This document shows, in pieces, positions 5,970-11,381 of a stretch of DNA of 11,381 nucleotides; positions within the stretch are counted from its first letter, which is position 1, and the number at the start of each line of letters is the position of its first letter. The translations under genes were made by a program, and so were the position numbers. The DNA is taken from assembly GCF_023229105.1 (NCBI RefSeq), contig NZ_JALNZY010000065.1, forward strand, positions 1 through 11,381, given 5' to 3'. The notes beneath the pieces were generated by a model, which saw only the letters and a list, made by a program, of their open reading frames with translations, was not told the origin of the DNA and searched no databases. Source of the stretch: Sulfurimonas sp. GTDB lineage: Bacteria > Campylobacterota > Campylobacteria > Campylobacterales > Sulfurimonadaceae.

Positions 5970-7283
5970 ATGGGCAATAAACTTCATATCGTATCTCTTG
6001 GATGCACAAAAAACCTAGTTGACACTGAAGTTATGATGGGTAAACTTCAAAATTTTGAACTCACTGATAATCAAGGTGAAGCAGATGTAATCATTGTAAA
6101 TACATGCGGTTTCATTGATGCGGCAAAACAAGAATCTATAAACACGGTTTTAAATCTTCATAACGCGCGAAAAGAGGACTCTGTTTTGGTTATGGCAGGA
6201 TGCTTAAGCGAGAGATATAAATCTGAACTGGCTAAAGATATGCCCGAAGTTGACATCTTTACCGGAGTCGGCGATTATGACAAAATTGATGAACTTTTGA
6301 TTGAGAAAAAAAGCAGATTCTCTGAAGCGGTATATCTTATTGACGGTGCCGAGCGTGTTGTAACGGGATCAACCTATCATGCCTACATAAAACTCTCAGA
6401 AGGGTGTAACCAGATGTGCAGTTTCTGCGCTATTCCGTCATTTAAAGGGAAGTTAAACTCCAGAAGCCTAGACTCAATTGCAAAAGAGGTTGAAGGACTT
6501 GTTGCTAAAGGGTATTATGACTTCTCTTTTGTCTCACAAGACAGCAGCTCCTTTTTGAGAGATCACAACATCAAAGATGGGCTTAGTTTGCTGATACAGA
6601 GGATAGAGCTTATCGAAGGTGTAAAAAGTGCAAGAATTCTTTACCTGTATCCCTCAACTACAACTATTTCACTTTTAAAAAACATAGCAAAAAGCAAGAT
6701 TTTTCATAACTATTTTGATATGCCAATTCAGCATATAAACGATGAGATGTTGCGCATCATGAAAAGAGGATTTGGCAAGAGCCAAACACTTGAACTACTA
6801 GAGTACATGAAGTCGCTTCCAGAGTCGTTTTTGCGCACAAGCTTCATTGTCGGTCATCCAAGAGAGACGCAGGAGATGTTTGAGGAGATGTGTGAGTTTG
6901 CATCTACGTTCGGCTTTGACCGTATCAATGTCTTTGCATACTCCGATGAAGAGACTACACCCGCACATGAGATGAGCGAGAAAATACCTGCAAAAACCAT
7001 CAACAAAAGAGCCGAGATTTTAGGCAAGATTGCTTCAGAAGCTATGGAAAAATCACTCAAGAGCAGAATTGGCAAAAATGTTGAAATAATCATAGATGCT
7101 GAGAGTGACGAGCATGAGTATCTCCTAAGTGCAAAGGAGCTTATCTGGGCACCTGAAATTGACGGCGAAATTTACGTAAATGATAGAACTGTAGATGAAG
7201 AGCTTGAGTTTACTAAAATATACAGAGCCAAAATCACGGGCATGGTCGGCAATATTTTAACTGCTACCGTAGAGAATGCTTGA
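5970..7283 (+). CDS. rimO: Ribosomal protein S12 methylthiotransferase
   Basis: Radical-SAM enzyme that adds a methylthio group to the conserved aspartate of ribosomal protein S12. The 437 residues have the three-domain layout of the methylthiotransferase family. The N-terminal domain has cluster cysteines C12 (SLGCTKN), C46 (NTCGF) and C78 (AGCLSE). The radical-SAM core has C146, C150 and C153 in EGCNQMCSFCAIPSFKG. A C-terminal TRAM domain spans ~375-437. SLGCTKNLVDTEVM matches RimO (typically SLGCPKNLVDSE) better than the tRNA enzyme MiaB. A GTG at 5961 could add three residues, but the ATG at 5970 has the better ribosome-site spacing. Its stop overlaps the tilS start by 8 bases, implying translational coupling, and it diverges from the YhiN-family gene. 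Confidence 0.95.
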   Translation: MGNKLHIVSLGCTKNLVDTEVMMGKLQNFELTDNQGEADVIIVNTCGFIDAAKQESINTVLNLHNARKEDSVLVMAGCLSERYKSELAKDMPEVDIFTGVGDYDKIDELLIEKKSRFSEAVYLIDGAERVVTGSTYHAYIKLSEGCNQMCSFCAIPSFKGKLNSRSLDSIAKEVEGLVAKGYYDFSFVSQDSSSFLRDHNIKDGLSLLIQRIELIEGVKSARILYLYPSTTTISLLKNIAKSKIFHNYFDMPIQHINDEMLRIMKRGFGKSQTLELLEYMKSLPESFLRTSFIVGHPRETQEMFEEMCEFASTFGFDRINVFAYSDEETTPAHEMSEKIPAKTINKRAEILGKIASEAMEKSLKSRIGKNVEIIIDAESDEHEYLLSAKELIWAPEIDGEIYVNDRTVDEELEFTKIYRAKITGMVGNILTATVENA

Positions 7284-8277
7284 AAACAAAATACTCCTAA
7301 AACTAAAAGATAAAAAAAATCTCTTAGCCTTCTCCGGCGGGGCGGACTCTACCGCTCTGTTTTTTCTCCTTTTAAAAAACGACATCCCTTTTGATATTGC
7401 AATAGTAGATTATGGCATCAGGAAACAGAGTAAGCAAGAGGTAGAGTATGCAAGAGAGTTATCCAAAGAGCATCACCTCACGTGCCACGTCTTAAATGCT
7501 TTAAAGTTTGAGAATAACTTTGAGGCAAAAGCCAGAGAGATTAGATACAAATTTTTTGAGGAGCTAATCACTAAACATGGGTATGAAAATCTTCTCACGG
7601 CGCATCATCTCGGAGACAGATTTGAATGGATGCTTATGCAGTTTTGCAAAGGTGCTGGATGTGCTGAAATAGCAGGTATGCAGAGTATTGATAAGAGAAA
7701 TTTTTACACTCTCGTGCGCCCTCTTCTTCATCTGGATAAAAAAGAGCTTTTAGCCTACCTTCATGCGAATGAAAAAATATACTTTGAAGATGAAAGCAAT
7801 CTTGATGAGGATATCAAAAGAAATGCATTTAGACACAACTACTCTTTGCCTCTTTTAGAAAAATATCTAAGTGGAATCAAAAAAAGTTTCGCATATATAG
7901 ATGAAGATAGAGCGGAACTTATTGAAGAGATAGAACTAAAGAGTATTGGCAGTTTTGCATACTTTAAAAGCTCACAGAATCAAAGGGCGGATATCTTTAT
8001 GATTGACAAATATCTCAAGTCAAAACTTTATATGTTGAGTGCAAGCGAGAGAGAAGTTTTAAAAAATAACTCTATTGCTATTGTGGGAAGACGTTTTATT
8101 GTAAATCAAGAAAGGGATTTAGTTTTTATCCTGCCTTATGAAAAAGAGATGCCTAAGATGGATAAAAAGTTTAAAGATGTCTGCAGAATTTTAAAAATCA
8201 ACCCCAAACTACGACCCTATCTCTATAAAAATTCTGATGCTTTTTTAAAGATAAAAGAGCTACTCAGTAGCGTTTGA
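7276..8277 (+). CDS. tilS: tRNA(Ile)-lysidine synthetase
   Basis: N-type ATP pyrophosphatase that joins lysine to C34 of tRNA-Ile(CAU), switching it from AUG to AUA decoding; essential in most bacteria. The 333 residues start with the PP-loop FSGGADSTA (19-27). They continue with AREIRYKFF (86-94), the LLTAHHLGDRFEWML catalytic and binding block (~106-120, D114 and E117), KGAGCAEIAGM, and the NLDEDIKRNAFRHN segment (~175-188) matching the NxxRNxxRH motif region of TilS. The family is 320-450 residues long; this is a short form whose C-terminal part is divergent and lacks a clear TilS C-terminal domain. The ATG lies inside the last codons of rimO (8-base overlap). The 3' end overlaps the convergent pilO-like gene by 18 bases. 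Confidence 0.95.
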   Translation: MLENKILLKLKDKKNLLAFSGGADSTALFFLLLKNDIPFDIAIVDYGIRKQSKQEVEYARELSKEHHLTCHVLNALKFENNFEAKAREIRYKFFEELITKHGYENLLTAHHLGDRFEWMLMQFCKGAGCAEIAGMQSIDKRNFYTLVRPLLHLDKKELLAYLHANEKIYFEDESNLDEDIKRNAFRHNYSLPLLEKYLSGIKKSFAYIDEDRAELIEEIELKSIGSFAYFKSSQNQRADIFMIDKYLKSKLYMLSASEREVLKNNSIAIVGRRFIVNQERDLVFILPYEKEMPKMDKKFKDVCRILKINPKLRPYLYKNSDAFLKIKELLSSV

Positions 8278-8796
8278 CTCTTTGTTATTATAGACCTTCA
8301 TAGTAAAAGATGAGCTAATCATCTCCCCGTCTCTTTTGAAGTTTATAGGAAAATTTACCGCTATAATCCAGTCGCTTTTGTTCACGGCATCTAGGAAGTT
8401 GTAAAAACTTTTCGGCGAGCTAATCTCGGAGGTAGTGTTTACTTCATATACGCTAAATCCCTCTTCCTCCTCAGCTTTATTCATTTTTATAATACTAAGG
8501 GAGCTAAAAAATAATTTGTGCTGTTTCTCAAATCTTTGAGCATTAAACTCAGTTCCAAATGCTTTTATAACATGTAAATTATCGCTTTGAAGTTTTTGAA
8601 GTATAACCTCTTTTTCAATAGAAAAATTGCTCAGCTGTTTTAGCCCAATATTCTCTTTTTTTAATTCAACCCTTTTTACTCTGTACTCTTTACCGTTAGG
8701 AATCAAAACGGCAAATGAAAATACCAAAACAAACACAAGTAAAAACATAGTCATCACGAGCAGATAGATATTTTGTCTTGAGAAATTAATTTTCAC
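8260..8796 (-). CDS. PilO-like inner-membrane platform protein
   Basis: Predicted bitopic inner-membrane protein of 178 residues. It has a short basic N-terminus, one membrane helix at ~9-32, a charged heptad-like stretch at ~36-72, and a periplasmic domain at ~75-172. SPKSFYNFLDAVNKSDW (128-143) followed by alternating strands ending SSSFTMKVY resembles the ferredoxin-like domain of PilO/GspM proteins, which pair with PilN/GspL to link pilus motor and outer-membrane channel. Identification rests on layout and on position after a PilN-like and a PilM-like gene; direct identity is low. It starts with GTG, supported by the strong ribosome site at 8804-8812, and overlaps the preceding gene by 11 bases. 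It is the last gene of the operon: its stop lies 18 bases inside the convergent tilS, so pilP and pilQ do not follow. Confidence 0.8.
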   Translation of the reverse strand: MKINFSRQNIYLLVMTMFLLVFVLVFSFAVLIPNGKEYRVKRVELKKENIGLKQLSNFSIEKEVILQKLQSDNLHVIKAFGTEFNAQRFEKQHKLFFSSLSIIKMNKAEEEEGFSVYEVNTTSEISSPKSFYNFLDAVNKSDWIIAVNFPINFKRDGEMISSSFTMKVYNNKESNATE

Positions 8797-9310
8797 TACT
8801 TAACTCCTCCTCATCTATATAGTTGGTAGATACAAATCTTAGCCAGCCATTATCAGCCGGATAAAAGCTACTGTAAGTTCTATGAAATATTGATCTAAGC
8901 GGTGCTTGGAGCATAAAATTGTAAACATCTTTATTTGGTGTAATGCCATAAAGGATAAGTCCATTTTGCATTATTTTTGCCTCTGAGAGTGTTATTCTAC
9001 TTGGAACTAAATCAAATAGATTATTTATGCTATCTTTTAAAACACTGTTTTTTGTAAAAATTTTCTCCGCTAAGAGGCTCTGTTTCTGTGCAACTGCAAT
9101 CTGCTTGTTAATTTTTGAAATATTTATACTAAGCTGATTTTTCTGTTCTTTAATATCTTGCATCTCCTGCGTAAATCTATAATCTCTAAAAAGTAAAAAA
9201 GCATACGTACTAAAAAGCATAAAGATAGTAACACCAAAGAAAGTAAAAAGCAGCTGTATATCTTTTGTAAAGATAGTTTTTGCTCTAGGCTTTATGTAAC
9301 TATATCTCAT
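8786..9310 (-). CDS. PilN-like inner-membrane platform protein
   Basis: Predicted bitopic membrane protein of 174 residues. It has a basic cytoplasmic N-terminus (1-18), one membrane helix at ~19-41, a probable coiled coil at ~46-85 rich in K, Q, E and I, and a periplasmic domain at ~93-165. SRITLSEAKIMQNGLILYGIT followed by a helix at ~127-140 (KDVYNFMLQAPLRSIF) matches the strand-turn-strand-helix pattern of PilN family proteins, where PilM binds the N-terminal tail and PilO pairs with the coil and periplasmic domain. Sequence similarity is only pattern-level. The start ATG is preceded by AAAGG and GAGG sites and overlaps the upstream gene by 11 bases; the downstream gene overlaps it by 11. 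The order PilM-PilN-PilO supports the assignment. Confidence 0.82.
   Translation of the reverse strand: MRYSYIKPRAKTIFTKDIQLLFTFFGVTIFMLFSTYAFLLFRDYRFTQEMQDIKEQKNQLSINISKINKQIAVAQKQSLLAEKIFTKNSVLKDSINNLFDLVPSRITLSEAKIMQNGLILYGITPNKDVYNFMLQAPLRSIFHRTYSSFYPADNGWLRFVSTNYIDEEELSSEN
8804..8812 (-). promoter_or_regulatory. Ribosome-binding site that fixes the GTG start of the pilO-like gene
   Basis: Minus-strand reading gives GAGGAGGAG, 7 bases before the GTG at 8796. It lies inside the coding end of the PilN-like gene, where it encodes part of the acidic tail EEELSS. It is the strongest ribosome site in the operon, suggesting high or independent initiation for the last gene. Confidence 0.75.
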
Positions 9311-10313
9311 TTACCTCTGCCTTTGCCATCTCACATAGAACAACGCCTAAATCTATTTTTCTAACATATACATTTAAGAACATCTCCTCCTCAAGATAAC
9401 TCTTTAAATCTGAACTTACCCGTGCTCCATCAGCTATATAAATAGTCTCTATAAATTGGCTCTCATATTTTGGATCTTTATAAAAAGTCTTAAGAGCACT
9501 CTGTATTAATGAAAATCTTTGATAATCCTCATTAAAACCCTCAGTTGAGATATCTACCTCATGTTCTATATTCTCGTGAATTTCTTGTATCTCAGAAAAT
9601 TCATCCATACTGTTATCGCTATCTAAATCTTCAATGTCTGCAAAATCATCAAAACTAACAACGTCATCCTCTATACTCATATCTTCTAAGTCGATGCCAT
9701 CGATACCGAGTGAAGTATCATCTTCATACTCAAGTGATGAATCTATCAGCATCTCCTCATCATCTTTATGATGCTGCATATCTAGATATTCCCCGTACAG
9801 TAACCTAGATTTGTCAAAAATGCTAAAAGAGATATAGCTGTCTTCAACCAAAACGAACATTGCTAATGTACTGCCTATTTTATCTTTAAAAAAAGTTGCC
9901 ATTAACGCAAAGGGGGAGAAAATAAAATCAAGTCCAATACTTCTGTACTCATGTTTTATAGCCTCTAAATCATACTCTGAAGTGTAGTAAGCCCAATGCT
10001 CTGAGAAACATATATATTCAGAAGAGTTAATATCGCAATATTTTCCCATTTCACTAACCGTGCAGGTAGGAATTGCCCCCTGATTTGACGACTTGTCTAA
10101 AATTGATACATAATAAAAAGGGGTTTGTTTAAAAAATGCACGAATAAAATCTTGCATTTTCGAGTTTATCGAAGTAGTTTCAAAAACTTTATGTGTACTC
10201 TGCAACACCTCATTTCTGGAGCACTCCTCTACATACACTACTGTCTGCGAATTTTCAACAATAATATTTATAAAAACTTTTGTATATAAAGTTTCTAAAA
10301 ACTTGCCAATCAT
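9300..10313 (-). CDS. Actin-like PilM/GspL-type protein with long acidic insert
   Basis: Predicted cytosolic protein of 337 residues; no signal or membrane helix. The first part shows paired strands (~12-45); the middle GLDFIFSPFALMATFF then strands LAMFVLVEDSYISFSIFDKSRLLYGEYL (~127-177) looks like the opening of the second actin-like subdomain. The end (FIETIYIADGARVSSDLKSYLEE, ~287-309) looks like the adenosine-site strand and loop. This pattern fits PilM or the cytoplasmic part of GspL, which recruit the platform to the motor ATPase. Clear phosphate-loop glycines are missing, so nucleotide binding is doubtful. Residues 184-262 form an insert with 33 D/E and no K or R. The ATG overlaps the recombinase stop as ATGA, with GGAG 10 bases upstream. 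Followed by PilN- and PilO-like genes. A diverged GspL or competence factor is also possible. Confidence 0.72.
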   Translation of the reverse strand: MIGKFLETLYTKVFINIIVENSQTVVYVEECSRNEVLQSTHKVFETTSINSKMQDFIRAFFKQTPFYYVSILDKSSNQGAIPTCTVSEMGKYCDINSSEYICFSEHWAYYTSEYDLEAIKHEYRSIGLDFIFSPFALMATFFKDKIGSTLAMFVLVEDSYISFSIFDKSRLLYGEYLDMQHHKDDEEMLIDSSLEYEDDTSLGIDGIDLEDMSIEDDVVSFDDFADIEDLDSDNSMDEFSEIQEIHENIEHEVDISTEGFNEDYQRFSLIQSALKTFYKDPKYESQFIETIYIADGARVSSDLKSYLEEEMFLNVYVRKIDLGVVLCEMAKAEVNEI

Positions 10314-11161
10314 AATTCATCAACTCCGCAAAGCGGATGTGCTAAATTGTAGTTTTCTTGTTTCAATGCACTGCCCAATTTTGTATATATTTGTGTAGTC
10401 GCCATAGATGAGTGTCCTAACAACTCGCTAACGTCAGCTATTGGAGCCCTGCCGTTTAAAAGACCCGATGCGTAAGAGTGCCTGAGTTGATGAGGCGTGA
10501 CTTTTAATCCTACCCTGCTAAAGACATTTATAACTATATATCTTAGACTGTTTTGGCTTAATTTTTCGCCATTTTTCTCAAAAACAAACTTTTTTTGTAC
10601 CGATATATCTAAATACTCATCTAACAACTCTTTTGTATTTGCCAAAAGTGGAATATCTCTTTGTTTATTACCTTTTCCTATAACTCTTACCCATTTATTG
10701 GAGATGTTATCTATAGTTAAAGATGTCAATTCAGAGATTCTAAGACCAAGAGTGTAAAGGAGCGTTACAACAAGTTTCTCCTTTAATCCACAGAGCGACA
10801 ACGCTTCAACTATATGCTCATGCGATATCGGTTTTGGCAAAGTTTTTGCAACTTTAATGCTATCGTCTGCTTTTAAAATAACTCTCATGCCGTTATCATT
10901 TAGATACTCGGCAAAAGAGCGGATTGCACTTAGTTTTTTACTGATTGTTTTTGGATTAAGCGAGGAGATTTTTATGCGATATGACATAAGGTTTAAAAGA
11001 GTATGTTTATCCTCTTGAATTATCTCAATATATAAAAATGCCTCCCTCAAAGATTCATCATAACTTTTAATAGTCAAGTCAGAGTAGCCTCTTATCTCCT
11101 CAAGATAGAGCAGAAACTCTCTCTTTTTAGCTTCGATTGATTTTTTCAAGTAGCTTCTCAA
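10310..11161 (-). CDS. Tyrosine recombinase of the XerC/XerD type
   Basis: Site-specific DNA strand-exchange enzyme of 283 residues. The N-terminal SAM-like core-binding domain is at ~11-92 (FLLYLEEIRGYSDLTIKSY) and the catalytic domain at ~110-275, with the complete active site: R141 (LGLRISEL), K163 (GKGNKQR), H224 and R227 (HQLRHSYASG), H250 (LLGHSS) and nucleophile Y259 (TQIYTK). It is XerC/D-sized; the XerH enzymes used for chromosome dimer resolution in Campylobacter and Helicobacter are nearer 350-360 residues, so its role here may be dif resolution or another reaction. The open frame begins at TTG 11161, inside the upstream gene; another TTG at 11149 with GAGAAG just upstream is equally likely, and no ATG precedes residue 59. 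It ends in an ATGA overlap with the PilM-like gene, so it is cotranscribed. No integron, phage or att repeats are seen. Confidence 0.93.
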   Translation of the reverse strand: MRSYLKKSIEAKKREFLLYLEEIRGYSDLTIKSYDESLREAFLYIEIIQEDKHTLLNLMSYRIKISSLNPKTISKKLSAIRSFAEYLNDNGMRVILKADDSIKVAKTLPKPISHEHIVEALSLCGLKEKLVVTLLYTLGLRISELTSLTIDNISNKWVRVIGKGNKQRDIPLLANTKELLDEYLDISVQKKFVFEKNGEKLSQNSLRYIVINVFSRVGLKVTPHQLRHSYASGLLNGRAPIADVSELLGHSSMATTQIYTKLGSALKQENYNLAHPLCGVDEL

Positions 11162-11381
11162 ATTTTTTATGATACTCAGCTGAGAGCTTTATAAGTTCAT
11201 TATCTGTAATAACACTTGGTGCTAATTTAACATAAGCACTAAGCATAATCTCACAAATCATTTTTATTTTTGCTTTATCTGCATCAGAGATGCTTTCGTG
11301 AAGCGCAATTTCGTCTATGATTTTCATATATTTTTTTGCATCATCAATGTATGAAACATATTTTAAAGATGTTTGCGACTG
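11127..11381 (-). CDS. Unknown small helical protein, N-terminus beyond the right edge
   Basis: The frame is open from the window edge to the TAA at 11127-11129, giving 84 visible residues. The first ATG is at 11327, but it has no ribosome site, and the 18 codons upstream of it read like coding sequence (SLKYVSYIDDAKKY), so the gene probably begins outside the window. The visible part is charged and mostly alpha-helical, with one cysteine in KMICEIMLSAY and a lysine-rich end EKLLEKINRS. I see no signal peptide, membrane helix or family motif and do not recognise it. It overlaps the recombinase frame by up to 35 bases and is therefore likely the upstream member of the same operon; the operon promoter is not in the window. 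Confidence 0.7.
   Translation of the reverse strand, partial: QSQTSLKYVSYIDDAKKYMKIIDEIALHESISDADKAKIKMICEIMLSAYVKLAPSVITDNELIKLSAEYHKKFEKLLEKINRS

Noticed and set aside
5908..6009. N-terminal extension of the YhiN-family protein by 34 residues
   Set aside because: It would overlap rimO and its promoter, and family members begin at the FAD-binding strand, matching the ATG at 5907.
10497..10757. Plus-strand open frame inside the recombinase gene
   Set aside because: Opposite to the conserved catalytic domain; no ribosome site.
1..11381. CRISPR arrays, insertion sequences, phage genes, integron sites
   Set aside because: No spaced direct repeats, terminal inverted repeats or transposase/phage proteins were seen; the one recombinase lacks flanking att-like repeats.

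Overview
The window looks like chromosomal DNA from a Campylobacterota bacterium of the Sulfurimonas/Sulfurovum kind. This is an inference from gene content and style: AT-rich sequence, tight packing with overlapping ends, T-rich upstream regions with TATAAT or TGnTAnAAT -10 boxes and no clear -35, an ATP-type PEP carboxykinase, and a separate ~480-residue pyruvate-carboxylase-type biotin carboxylase. There is no gene-free stretch above 300 bases, and no insertion sequence, CRISPR array, rRNA or prophage was seen.

Left part (1-4763), mainly central carbon metabolism. The minus-strand gene pckA is nearly complete and runs off the left edge. A divergent tRNA-Val(GAC) follows, then a minus-strand AraC-family regulator with a GyrI-like effector domain. 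Divergent from that regulator is a biotin carboxylase, best read as pyruvate carboxylase subunit A. PycA (pyruvate to oxaloacetate) and PckA (oxaloacetate to PEP) together would form the gluconeogenic/anaplerotic node. A small DUF488 (YeaO-like) gene follows.

Middle part (4753-8277), modification of the translation machinery. A minus-strand HI0933/YhiN-family flavoprotein (its E. coli relative is reported as the 23S rRNA dihydrouridine synthase RdsA) is divergent from rimO (ribosomal protein S12 methylthiotransferase). rimO overlaps tilS (tRNA-Ile lysidine synthetase) by 8 bases. The rdsA-like and rimO promoters sit almost on top of each other.

Right part (8260-11381), a minus-strand operon in which every gene overlaps the next. 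In transcription order it holds a partial unknown helical protein entering from the right edge, a XerC/D-type tyrosine recombinase, an actin-like PilM/GspL-type protein with a very acidic insert, and two single-pass membrane proteins with the layout of PilN and PilO. The last three look like the inner-membrane platform of a type IV pilus, type II secretion or DNA-uptake machine, but no secretin, lipoprotein, ATPase or pilin is in view. This is the least ordinary part of the window.

Two convergent gene pairs (DUF488/rdsA-like and tilS/pilO-like) overlap at their 3' ends, leaving no room for a terminator between them. Two minus-strand genes (the AraC regulator and the rdsA-like gene) have -10 boxes so close to their ATG that leaderless mRNAs are predicted.
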